Both the position numbers and the translations under genes were made by a program. A stretch of 64,000 bases of DNA, from NCBI GenBank assembly GCA_918797485.1, contig CAKKNE010000005.1, positions 186,001 through 250,000 of the forward strand, in the 5' to 3' direction. Numbering within the stretch: the stretch's first letter is position 1; each line of letters opens with the position of its first letter. Of this stretch, positions 50,476 through 59,136 are shown piece after piece. Source of the DNA: Pelagomonas calceolata (lineage: Eukaryota > Sar > Pelagophyceae > Pelagomonadales > Pelagomonadaceae). The notes below the pieces were generated by a model. The model did no database searches. It saw nothing but the letters and a program-made list of their open reading frames with translations, and had not been told where the DNA came from.

Positions 50476-51931
50476 ATGCCGAAGGCGAGCGGTGTGCCGA
50501 CCTTGCGCGAACGCGCCGCCCAGACGTCTCCAATGACTCGCCGGAGCGGCGGCCAAAAAGCACAGCGACGCGACGAAGACCCCAACAATTCGGCACGCAA
50601 ACAGAACGCGGCCGAGACGGGCGACGCCAACGCCTTCAAAGGCCGAAGGCTCGACCTCGACGGAGATGACCAGTCGTCGTCGACGTCGCGGCGGGTGCCG
50701 ACGGTCGCCGCCCCGACGGGTGAAAAAGCGGACACGTTGGCACTCGGCTGGCCGGCGCTGAGGGACAAAGTCCATGAATTCGACGAACAAGTCGACGCCG
50801 CGGGCACGCGGTGGTATCGAGTCAGAGCGCGGAGCAGCCGTCACACTTGGTATGACCGCTACGGTAGAAACGCCCTCTTTCAGCCGAGCCAGGACGAGGC
50901 CGTGCGGCAGGCGCAGACAATCTACCTGACCAAATGCGCCGAGAGCGTCTTCGCCGATTGCCCCGTCGCGAAGGGTTTGCACGGCGACGTGCAGGTTCGG
51001 TGGTTGCGCGTCAAACCTCCGCCGCGCGACACGGGACTCCGCTCGGCGCTTTTTGAGGGACCGGATGGCGCCGTCCGGCGGCTCAAGGACGGCGGGCTCG
51101 CGTCCGCGGCGACGAACCTCAGGACGTCGCCGGAGCAGCTTGAGCATTATTTGTCGAAGATGGGCGACGACAAAGGCCACGTGGCGGCCTTTGTAGAGTT
51201 TGTGGGACGGGAGTCGCCGGACAACGTCCGGGCCGCGCGTTGGGTCCGCGAATATGATCGAATGGAGATTATCCGGGCAAAAAGCGCCGCCAAGGCCAAC
51301 ATGCGTTTCGACGAATTGCGGGCGAAGCTGCGCGAGAAGGAGGCGGACGTCGCGAAGGCTCTCCTCGACGACGGCACGCGCATCCTGCCGTACCGCCCGG
51401 AAAGTCAAGGCGAAATTTCGTGGCTCGGGCATCCGAACCACTTCGCGCGGGAAGTCCTCGCCGCGTGGCGCGCGTCCGACCTCGGCGCCGCCAACCGCGG
51501 CGCGCTCACGAACGCGCGCAAGTCCGAAATTCGGAGGGAGCTCGAGGAGACGGGGATGCTGGACAAATTCGTTCGTCTCAAATTCCCGTCGCTCGTTCCG
51601 AGCTTCGACGCGGACCCTCAACTGCTACAATTATTTGTAGAGGCGGTCCACGTCGACCACATCGTAAGCAGCGGCTGCGACTTCGACGAGAACCTGTGGT
51701 CCGCGGCCCGCGTCTGCAATCGACGCCGATTCGACGGGGCGCGCTCGCGGCCAGCCTCCGACGCTTCATTTTCTTCCGCGCAGGCTCGAGATGGACAGGA
51801 TCAACGAGTGGTTCGGCGAGAACCGCGCGATGCCGCTCAAGCGCGAGCGCGTCGGGGACCCCGTCTGGGCCCGCGCCGTCGCGGTTTTCAACCGCCTTGT
51901 TCGCAAGGAGGCCGGGGTCTTCCGCCTCTGA
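50476..51931 (+). CDS. Basic protein with HNH-like C terminus, unrecognised
   Basis: ATG 50476. The N terminus is Ser/Lys/Arg-rich. The central part includes LGWPALRDKVHEFDEQVDAA, GTRWYRVRARSSRHTWYDRY and DEAVRQAQTIYLTKCAESVF. The C-terminal third has EISWLGHPNHFAREVLAAWR and VHVDHIVSSGCDFDENLW. Removing an 85-bp GT-AG intron (51699-51783, ending TTCTTCCGCGCAG) restores W and continues LEMDRINEWFGENRAMPLKR to a stop at 51931. V-DHI...ENLW resembles the first part of an HNH nuclease motif, but the second His/Asn region is not clear. It could be a DNA-binding protein or a domesticated nuclease. No function assigned. Confidence 0.5.
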
Positions 51932-52659
51932 ATTTTTTTTAGTAAGAATCTGTTTTCAACCAGTCTCCGTGCGACGTCGACTACGTCCTCGCACACGTGC
52001 GGGTTAGCGCGGGGACGGGGCCCTTGGGTCTTGTATGTTCGAACGAGGCAAGGTGAAGGCCTGGGACGCTTCGTTAAAGCCGCGTTTTCTTGGAGGGCGC
52101 GGGCGTCTATTCCGACGAGGTGGTTTTGGAGCGGAAGCGACGGGACGTGGAGCTCAGGCGGGTAGGTCTTTAAATAGGCGGGTCCTAGGCCCGGACCCGG
52201 TGCCAGTGGTCCCTGTGCCGGCTCATAGGCGTCCCGGAACCGTCTCTTGTTCAACTTTACGAAAAGCTGAGATACTAGCTCTCAACGGAGCTGCAGAGAG
52301 GCAGGCGGTGGCCTACCTCCCAGCGGGCCGCTGGGCTAACCTCGAAGGCAGCGTACACGCGTACTGCAGCCTTGAGGCCCTAGCTACGAGGCTCAGCTTT
52401 CCTGCTGCAAATTGCGCTGCCAGCGCCGCCGCACAGCCATACTGAAGGCCAGCGCGCGAAAACAGCCAGCGCCCCCGCGCGAAGCACCTACGCGCCCCGA
52501 AGCGCCGAAACGCCCGTGGAGCTCCCCTCTCGCTCCACGTAAAACTAAACACGGGCCATAGTAACAAGCAGCGCCTCGCGCGCCCGCCGAACAACCGTGG
52601 AGCGCCTCGCGATCGACCACAGCGTCACGCCGCCGTCGATCGGCGGCTCGCCCGCCGAG
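51932..52659. other. Intergenic region
   Basis: About 730 bp. Both-strand frames here are shadows or Arg-rich noise. ATACTAGCTC (about 52271) resembles a half-site of the bipartite motif. No gene seen. Confidence 0.45.
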
Positions 52660-53361
52660 ATGGACGGCAGCCCGACGTTTGATGGAGGCTACAGCCCCGC
52701 GTCGCTCGACGGCGCCGCCGCGCTCATCAGCCCGGACGAGGCGCAGGAGATGGACTTTTGTCGGTCGCCGAGGGCGTCCTTTGGTTCTAGGCGGTCGTCC
52801 CAATCCCCTACGGTCCTAGATGACGAGGACGACGCGCCGCGCTGCGTCGTGTTGGACTTCGACGGGACGCTGTCGACGCCGAAGTACGTTGAAAGATTGC
52901 AGAACTGGGCCGTCTGCGACAAGGAGGTCTTGATTTCATCCTTGACGGACGAGGAGATTTGGGCGAACGGCGGCGGTGTCCAGCGCGTCGAGTTAATGAG
53001 ACAGATGCTCGAGACGCTCCAACGCCAGGGCTGCGCTCTGTACATCGTGTCCCTGGGCTTCACGGGCGCGATCCGGCGCCACCTGGACGTCTGGGGGCTG
53101 TCCTCCTACTTCCCCGAGTCGCGCGTCTTCGGCCAGGACTCGCCTTTACTAATTGAGCGGGACTACGTCAAGGCGGCCTTGATCGAGAACCTCATGGCGC
53201 GGCGCGGCTGGGCCTTTGGCGATGTGCTGTTCGTCGACGACAGCCAAAAAAACATTTCCGAGTGCGACCGCCGCCGCACGTGCGCCACCTACACCGTCGC
53301 CGAGAGCGGCCTCACGGAACGCGACATGGGCGCGGTCTGCGCGGCGCTGCGCGGCAGCTAG
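52660..53361 (+). CDS. HAD-superfamily phosphatase-like protein
   Basis: First ATG 52660 (the longer frame opens at GTG). A disordered Ser/Pro/Asp leader of about 60 residues precedes the HAD core: CVVLDFDGTLST (motif I, about residue 65), YIVSLGFTGAIRRHLDVWGL (motif II Ser), a Lys-containing segment DYVKAALIENL (motif III candidate) and GDVLFVDDSQKNISEC (motif IV, DD). These support an Asp-nucleophile Mg2+ phosphohydrolase. The cap is small. The substrate is unknown. 233 residues. Confidence 0.8.
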   Translation: MDGSPTFDGGYSPASLDGAAALISPDEAQEMDFCRSPRASFGSRRSSQSPTVLDDEDDAPRCVVLDFDGTLSTPKYVERLQNWAVCDKEVLISSLTDEEIWANGGGVQRVELMRQMLETLQRQGCALYIVSLGFTGAIRRHLDVWGLSSYFPESRVFGQDSPLLIERDYVKAALIENLMARRGWAFGDVLFVDDSQKNISECDRRRTCATYTVAESGLTERDMGAVCAALRGS

Positions 53362-53729
53362 CTTTACTCCCGGAAGTCGCGCCTATGACGTCCGTTGTGG
53401 CCTACTGGGTAGGTTACGATGGACCGAGGAAACCCGCACCCGCAACTTCCCCCGCCACGACGAGGAGCACCGTCCTGGCGGCCCCAATTCGAACACTTAA
53501 CCGGCGCCCAAGTCCCCGGCGCCCCGAACGCGCTCGCGAGAGCGTTATTCCGGTGTGTATGCCCTCCCCAATCAAGGCCGGCGCCGACGCGTCGCGAGCC
53601 TAACGTCAAACCAGTCTATCTAGAGCCTCGTCGATGGCGTCGAGGGGGACCCTGGTGTATCTAGAGCCTCGTGTCGCGCGCGTCGTCGATGGCGTCGAGG
53701 GGCCCCGGCGGCGACTTAGGTTAACTCAC
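53362..53729. other. Convergent intergenic spacer
   Basis: 368 bp between convergent stops. It contains the two-copy TATCTAGAGCCTCG repeat and no gene. Confidence 0.5.
53617..53700. repeat. Two-copy repeat carrying the introner core
   Basis: Both copies start TATCTAGAGCCTCG (53617 and 53658) and end CGTCGATGGCGTCGAGGGG. The core CGTCGATGGCG is the reverse complement of the introner core but lies in a 3' intergenic spacer, not in an intron. Confidence 0.6.
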
Positions 53730-53999
53730 TTACTTCTCGGACCGCTCCGCCGCGGACATCTCCGCGCTCGACCGCTCGACGGCCATGCCCACTCCAGTCC
53801 CCGCGCCGAAGAAGGTGATGGCCCACCGCGCCGTCCGGCCGCGGCTTAATACCAGCGACGCGGCCAGTCCTATCATCGCGCCAGCGCCCGAATTAAGGAC
53901 GACCCGCTCCAGTAATGTATCCCAGCGCGCGCTCATGATGAGCTCGCTCGGGAGCGATTTCTTCGCGGGCGGCGCCTTTTTGGCGGCTTCGTCCGCCAT
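53730..53999 (-). CDS. MIC10: MICOS complex subunit Mic10
   Basis: ATG 53999; 89 residues, normal for Mic10. After a Lys/Ala/Pro N terminus comes the family core: SARWDTLLERVVLNSGAGAM, first helix GLAASLVLSRGR, second helix WAITFFGAGTGVGMAVERS. The Gly-rich stretches (GAGAMIGLA; GAGTGVGM) are the oligomerisation motifs that bend the inner membrane at cristae junctions. Location is therefore the mitochondrial inner membrane. A 367-bp divergent promoter is shared with SND3/PHO88. Confidence 0.88.
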   Translation of the reverse strand: MADEAAKKAPPAKKSLPSELIMSARWDTLLERVVLNSGAGAMIGLAASLVLSRGRTARWAITFFGAGTGVGMAVERSSAEMSAAERSEK

Positions 54000-54277
54000 G
54001 GTTTCGACCTATGCGTTGCGTCGCCGACGAGCTGTCGCGAGGTGTTGCGAAGACCGCGCGCTACGTCGACGGCGTCGGAAGTGTCGCTATGTGATGCGAG
54101 GACCGCGCGCGCCCGGATCCTGGGTCTGGGTCCAAGGGCCACCACTCGTCAGCGAGCTGGGTTTAGAGGCCACCACTTGTCAGCGACGGGCTGCAGTGTG
54201 GATGAAGGTGTTCAAACGAGCAGCGATCGGCCCGTAGCACGTCCACGCCCGTCGTACAAAGTCTGGCAAGCCGGAGA

Positions 54278-54300
54278 GCTAGCGGCAGTGAGACACTAGC
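54278..54300 (-). promoter_or_regulatory. Bipartite CTAGTGTCT...GCCGCTAGC motif, copy 6
   Basis: GCTAGCGGCAGTG then AGACACTAGC on the plus strand, 67 bp upstream of the SND3/PHO88 ATG and 279 bp upstream of the Mic10 ATG. Confidence 0.5.
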
Positions 54301-54366
54301 AAGCGGACTCTCCGTCGCAAATCGACTTGAGCGCAGGCCCAGGGCACTTAGCGCTCGTCAAAAACC

Positions 54367-55004
54367 ATGGCCAACCCGCCGAAGAAGTCCGCGAAGCGGC
54401 CAGAGCCGGAGCTGTCGCCCAAGATGTTCGTAGGCTGCAGCGCAGGCACAGCACCACTACCGCGCCGACGCCGCCCCCGCCGCAGGTCGTCCCGGCCCTA
54501 CTGATGGTCGTCAAGTTCTTCAAGCTCGACTTTTCGCTGTATGTCCCGCAATTACGAGCTGGGTACGCGTGCGCCGTGGCTCTAACCGTATTAACGACAT
54601 TGATGTGCGGCCAGCTCGCCCAGAAGAAGCAGGAGCCCGGCGAGGTCACGGTCAAGGAGAAGAACTACCAGAATATCACGGTGGAGAAGAAATTTACCAT
54701 AGCTGATTATGATCAAAGGGAGGCGGTGTCCAAAGTGCGGGCTTTATGTTTTCAAGTGGCGATGACGAGCTTCATGCACTACAAGTGGGGGTCGCCGATG
54801 CCCCTGTTGTTCCAGTGCGTCATGCTGCCCATGAATCTGGCTGATGAGCCCCTGGTGAAGATTCACGTGTTTGGCGCGCCGGCCGAAGGGAAATTGGCGC
54901 GGCCCTTCGCGAAGCCTCCCAATCCTCTCGCCGATGCTTTAGGAGTGAACCCCGATGCGGATGACGGCGCCGTCGCGCGGAAGCCTTCGAAGAAGGACGA
55001 CTAG
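54367..55004 (+). CDS. SND3: SND3/PHO88-family ER protein
   Basis: ATG 54367: exon 1 encodes MANPPKKSAKRPEPELSPKMF. A 56-bp intron (54430-54485, GTAGGC...CCGCAG) joins it to VVPALLMVVKFFKLDFSLYV. Family features follow: a membrane helix (YACAVALTVLTTLMCGQLAQ), TIADYDQREAVSKVR, AMTSFMHYKWGSPMPLLFQC and the signature EPLVKIHVFGAPAEGKLARP-F. Known role: SRP-independent targeting of membrane proteins to the ER (the SND pathway), originally linked to phosphate uptake in yeast. The tail is acidic/Lys-rich. About 194 residues. Confidence 0.85.
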
Positions 55005-55223
55005 GTCTTTTTGTCAGCGTCTTTTTGGTCATGACGCGCGCGGGGGACGACCCACCTGTCTGTTTATTCCTGAAACACGACGCAAAATTTAATCTTTGAG
55101 AGCCGACGCGCGTTTTTTGAAGGGAGGGTCGTGGCGATGCCTCTTCCGCCTCTTATGTATATCGCGCAGGTTATTTTTTATGAGGGAGTGGTAGGAGTAG
55201 TAAAACAACAACATAGTTATCCT

Positions 55224-55320
55224 CCACGCCATCGAGCCGACGCGGCCACGGGGACAACGTCGCGTCGATGGCGTGGAATCGCCACGCCATCGAGCCGACG
55301 CAGCTACGGAAGCACGTCGC
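55224..55320. mobile_element. Paired introner-like inverted repeats just 3' of the ALKBH8-like gene
   Basis: CCACGCCATCGAGCCGACGC occurs at 55224 and again at 55282. Between them, CGTCGCGTCGATGGCGTGG is the inverted partner. The arrangement is the same as inside the DHH-CBS introner, but here it lies immediately beyond a stop codon, in a 3' untranslated or intergenic position. Confidence 0.6.
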
Positions 55321-55321
55321 G

Positions 55322-56851
55322 TCACAGTTTGGTGCAGGCCACGGCCCAGTTCCCCTCGTCATAGTAGCACTCGTCGACGCGCGCCGCCCCCGCCACCAAT
55401 CCCCGCAGTTCGCCCTCCGCAAACACGTGGCAGTACCGTTTGAGGACGGTGGCGTTCTTCCTTTCGTCCCGGACCGCGTGCGCCGGGCATTGCCGAGCCG
55501 TCTCCTTGTTGTAGTGGGGCCCGTGCTCGCGCAGGTGGAAGGGCACCAATACATCTGTGGAATCGAACTGGTGGCCACTTCGGTTCTCAGAGCCATTTTT
55601 CTGCTCCTTCGCCCAGGCGTAGAAGAGGGCCCGGCCGCCGGGCTTGAGGATTCTCAACGTCTCCCGGATGCACTGTACGCGTCGTTCAGCCGTAGACAAG
55701 TGATGTAAGACGGCGATGTTCAGCGCGACGTCGAAGGCACCACTTCTATACGGCAGTCGCACGCCGTCGGCCACGAGGCACTCGTACCGCTTATCTTTGT
55801 GTGTTGTGTGGGCGATGTCTATTAATGCATCAGAGGTATCGCACGCTATTGTAAAGGCGCCGCGCCGGCACGCGGCGTCTGCCATCTTCCCATTTCCACA
55901 CCCAACATCAGCGACGAGCGCTCCAGCACCGCAATTCATCAAACAAAACTTCGCGACCCGCGGCCAGGCCTTGTAGCGCGTGCCGTGCCACTGAGGCGCG
56001 ATGGCGTTATACACCGACCGGACGTGCTCGAGTTCAATTGAGGGCGTCTTATCTGTAGCTTCGCTCGGCAATGGCGCCGCCTCGGGCCGCCGTTCCGCTC
56101 TCACCGACGGCTTGGGCGGCTTGTTGCGCTGCTGGCGCTTCAAGGCCTTCTTCGCGTCGCGGCGCTCCTTTATTGCTTTGGTCTCGTCGGCAAAGTGGCG
56201 CTTCGTCTCCGCATTCAATCGTCGAAACGTCAGCGAGATGCGAGGACGCGTCGCGGGCGGCAGGCCGTGCGTCCAGTCATTTGCCGCATCGCCGCCCAAG
56301 CGTAATGCGCTTCCAACAGGCAGTCGTATCCGTCGCGCGAGATACCCGCGCCTCCTAAAGACGACGCACTGCTCCGAGCCCAGCGACACCGTGACCAAAG
56401 GCCGTTCGAACTTCTTGGAGTCGACGTGGTCCGGGAGCCACTGGCCCTGCCCGTAGAAATTCACGCAACAAGCGTCAGGAACGCTCTGCACGACCCCGAG
56501 CTTCTTCAGTCTCCGGGCGACGCGTAACAAAGCAGGCGGCAGCGGCGCGACCGCGGCGTTTTGCACCCTATTTTTGTCCACATAAGCGCCGAACTGGAGC
56601 GTTTCTCGAGATTGGTTCCGTTTCTTGAAGGCTGGCGCGGTGACGGGGCTGTACGTCTTGCCTGGTAGTGACGAGCCGTTCCTCAGCAAGTCTCGCAGCA
56701 ATGTTTCCAGCGTTTCGCACTCTTCCTCGTCTAGCACGGCTTCGAGGAGCGTGGCGCCCTCCGGTGGCTGTCTTCGTCGATACCAGTAGAGCAGGGCGGC
56801 GGCAGCGGCGGCGCCTGCGGCGATGCAGGCGCGGCGCTGCTGGTGCGACAT
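55322..56851 (-). CDS. ALKBH8-like fusion: AlkB dioxygenase plus tRNA methyltransferase (TRM9 type)
   Basis: ATG 56851; 509 residues, uninterrupted. An N-terminal anchor-like helix (CIAAGAAAAAALLYWYRRR) is followed by the AlkB domain: CVNFYGQGQWLPDHVD (Fe-binding H-x-D), DWTHGLPP (distal His), RPRISLTFRRLN (2-oxoglutarate Arg). A Lys-rich linker leads to a class I methyltransferase: HVRSVYNAIAPQWHGTRYKA, SAM motif LVADVGCGNGKMADAA, FDVALNIAVLHHLS and RILKPGGRALFYAWA, as in TRM9. Known role of the family: wobble-uridine modification (mcm5U and its hydroxylation) of tRNA. The RRM of animal ALKBH8 is absent. The membrane anchor is unusual. Confidence 0.88.
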   Translation of the reverse strand: MSHQQRRACIAAGAAAAAALLYWYRRRQPPEGATLLEAVLDEEECETLETLLRDLLRNGSSLPGKTYSPVTAPAFKKRNQSRETLQFGAYVDKNRVQNAAVAPLPPALLRVARRLKKLGVVQSVPDACCVNFYGQGQWLPDHVDSKKFERPLVTVSLGSEQCVVFRRRGYLARRIRLPVGSALRLGGDAANDWTHGLPPATRPRISLTFRRLNAETKRHFADETKAIKERRDAKKALKRQQRNKPPKPSVRAERRPEAAPLPSEATDKTPSIELEHVRSVYNAIAPQWHGTRYKAWPRVAKFCLMNCGAGALVADVGCGNGKMADAACRRGAFTIACDTSDALIDIAHTTHKDKRYECLVADGVRLPYRSGAFDVALNIAVLHHLSTAERRVQCIRETLRILKPGGRALFYAWAKEQKNGSENRSGHQFDSTDVLVPFHLREHGPHYNKETARQCPAHAVRDERKNATVLKRYCHVFAEGELRGLVAGAARVDECYYDEGNWAVACTKL

Positions 56852-57272
56852 GTGAGAGCCGCTTTTTGCGCACGTGTGCGCGGGATCTGGAAGCGCTTAG
56901 CGGCTACCAGCGGCGCTACAAGAGCGAGTTGCTAGGGAGAGCAGTGCTTGTAGATGCTTGTAGAGCGACAGGCGGCGGCGAATCGATGTGAATTTCGACA
57001 CCACTCGTATGCAGGGATATCGGGCGCTATGCGCGACACCTAAGCGACCCAGCTGCACCGGGACGCGCCGCAACACTTGCGAATCGCCTTAACGTGCGGG
57101 TTTGAGGTGCTCGTCTGTTTACGCCATCGACGCGACGTTGGCTTTCGTTTCGATCGCGTGGAGGGCGTGCGGTAGTAAACGAGCTAAGTTCAATAGGAAT
57201 TTAATCTGTCTATGTACGGGCGCACGGCGGGCGCCATTTGAAAGGGTGTCCAAACCAAGGACTCAATATGGT
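56852..57272. other. Intergenic region with an introner-like remnant
   Basis: 421 bp. TTTACGCCATCGACGCGACG at about 57119, then TCGATCGCGTGGAGGGCGT at about 57151, form an imperfect inverted pair of introner type, downstream of the glycosyltransferase-like gene. No gene seen. Confidence 0.5.
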
Positions 57273-58379
57273 TCAATCCTCCCGCTCCCGAAGACCGGAA
57301 GCAGCGGAAGCCTCCCGCTCCCCTGGTAAAGCGGATTTCATGCGCTTCTGGACCGCGCGCCGCCGCCGCGGCGCCGCCGCGCGCCAGTTGCGCCTTACTA
57401 ACGCGTCGTGGCACCGCCCGTTCTGCGCATCTCTATCACTACTACGTAATTGCTTCTTCTTCGACAACGCGTGGATCTGCCGATTCGACTGCCAGGGCCT
57501 ATTTTCAAACGAGAAGCCGGGCACGTCTTTGACCGTGATACCTCGCGCTGCTAGAAATGCTGAAACAACTATATCGTCCACCACGCGGCAAGTAGGTTCT
57601 AGACGAGACGCCATGGCCGCATAGGCTGCGAGGGCGCCGTCCAACGCTAAGTCTAATCGTATTCCAACACCTCTAGAACCGTAGGCCACGGGAAAGCGCG
57701 GCCTAAAGTTTAATTGAGACGGTGGTGATTGGACCGTGAAGACGGTCGACGGCGACGCCCGTAAGGCCTTCGAGTACCTCTCGACGACATGTTGATTATA
57801 TTCGTGGTCGTCGTCCAGCACTAATAAAAAGCGGGGCATCGTCTTGCGAGTTTTGCGGATCGCGTCTTGACTACCAATATACTTCTCAATCGGGCCTCGG
57901 TCGGAAGCCGTGCGCACGAAATGCACGTCGACGGTGTGCTGCTTGTCTCGGTTCCGCGAGAAGTAATGAGGACACGCGTTCGGGCGCTCGTGACTATCCA
58001 CAACGTATATAGCTCCAGGAACCGTCTTGCCCGCGACTAAGCTCCGCAGCATGATCGGCAGCGCTTCGGCCCGCTCCGGCTGCGTCGTTATACTGATGAC
58101 GAGGTCATTGACCACGTGCGGCGCCGGAGTATGCGTGTTTTCGGCGACCGCGTAATACCAGGGCCAAAAACTCCCGTGCCGCAGGCCGCAGGTCAGGATC
58201 TGGCCCGGTTCTAGCGGTGGCGGGGGCGGGGGCGGGTGGCGCCTCCGATAGTCTAGCGCCGCGAAAGCTGTCGCCGCTAGCAAAGCTGTTAGCGCCGCTG
58301 CTTTGACACGGGGGCTGCGCGCAGCCCCCTCATCCTTAGATGAGGACCGCTTCTTGACGTCGAAGGTCGGCAGCTCCAT
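57273..58379 (-). CDS. Type II membrane glycosyltransferase-like protein
   Basis: ATG 58379; 368 residues. Short cytosolic tail, then one helix (AAALTALLAATAFAALDY), then a Pro stem. The lumenal part has VISITTQPERAEALPIMLRS, AIYVVDSHERPN, PRFLLVLDDDHEYN (a DxD-like metal and sugar-nucleotide site) and RVVDDIVVSAFLAARGITVK (a possible catalytic acid region). This ordering is that of GT-A fold Golgi glycosyltransferases. Donor and acceptor are unknown. The Arg-rich last 50 residues are less convincing. Confidence 0.7.
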   Translation of the reverse strand: MELPTFDVKKRSSSKDEGAARSPRVKAAALTALLAATAFAALDYRRRHPPPPPPPLEPGQILTCGLRHGSFWPWYYAVAENTHTPAPHVVNDLVISITTQPERAEALPIMLRSLVAGKTVPGAIYVVDSHERPNACPHYFSRNRDKQHTVDVHFVRTASDRGPIEKYIGSQDAIRKTRKTMPRFLLVLDDDHEYNQHVVERYSKALRASPSTVFTVQSPPSQLNFRPRFPVAYGSRGVGIRLDLALDGALAAYAAMASRLEPTCRVVDDIVVSAFLAARGITVKDVPGFSFENRPWQSNRQIHALSKKKQLRSSDRDAQNGRCHDALVRRNWRAAAPRRRRAVQKRMKSALPGEREASAASGLRERED

Positions 58380-59136
58380 GGACACGCCTAGCTACGCCTG
58401 GGGCGCGTCATTGTTGCGCAAGTTTTTTCCCCGCTGGCCCGCGTTTGGCATCAGGATACACTAGTCTAGTAGACGCTAGGCGCGGCCTTGCGAGGGGTTG
58501 TTGGCTGAGGGCTCGGGGGGCTGCCCCGGGAGGGCGTCTTGGGGCTTTGTTGGTACCATGGTGGGCTGGGTGCTTTTGTTGGGTCTTGGGGCTGCTGGGG
58601 GCGTCCCACGGGGTCGCAGGCTTGGGCGGAGCGGTCTTGGGGCTCGGCGGTGGGGCGGAGAGGCGTTTTTGGGATCGGTGATTTAAACAATAATCATACT
58701 AGGAGCAAAACCCCCATCCCGGAGAGGCTGCTCATTTACTGCCTGGATTAAGGCACTTCCGCCCCCTCGCCAAACACAGCGGGCGCTGGAGGCAGTAGCC
58801 AGTGGCCATCTCAAGACCCACAGCGAGTTTCGCGACCCCGCGCGCCGCGTAACCGCAGCGCGAAGACTTGGCGCCGCGCGCCCAAATCGCCGCCGCCCGC
58901 CGCCGCGGACCCGGCGCCCGCGCTAGAACCGCGGCGCGAGGCCACCCAAGGCCCGCGAGAACCTCGGGAGCACCGCGCGCCGCGCGCCGGGCCCCTAAAA
59001 AAAAGAGGCGGGAACACCGCGGCGGTTTCGACCCGCCCCGCGCCGCAAGGCCCGCGAGAACCTCGCGAGCGCCGCGCGCCGCGTATCGACGCCCTAAAAA
59101 AAAGAGGCGGGAACGCCCGGAGCGGTTTCGCGCACG
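58380..59136. other. Divergent intergenic region
   Basis: 757 bp. It has a G-rich plus-strand block (58495-58680), ACACTAGTCTAGTAGACGCT (about 58460), and a 93-bp tandem duplication reaching the next gene. No gene supported. Confidence 0.5.
58953..59130. repeat. 93-bp tandem duplication ending at the cold-shock gene start
   Basis: Copy 1 (about 58956) and copy 2 (about 59049) share GGCCCGCGAGAACCTCG, GAGC(A/G)CCGCGCGCCGCG, CCCTAAAAAAAAGAGGCGGG and GCGGTTTCG. Copy 2 ends directly before ATG 59137. The CCTAAAAAAAAGAGGCGG box is the best conserved part. Confidence 0.75.

Noticed and set aside
51766-52254. 162-residue minus-strand ORF
   Set aside because: Overlaps the last exon and stop of the HNH-like gene and has no recognisable domain.
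58445-58751. Gly/Trp/Leu-rich ORFs in the G-rich block
   Set aside because: Strand-biased G composition produces them; overlapping frames on both strands are equally open.
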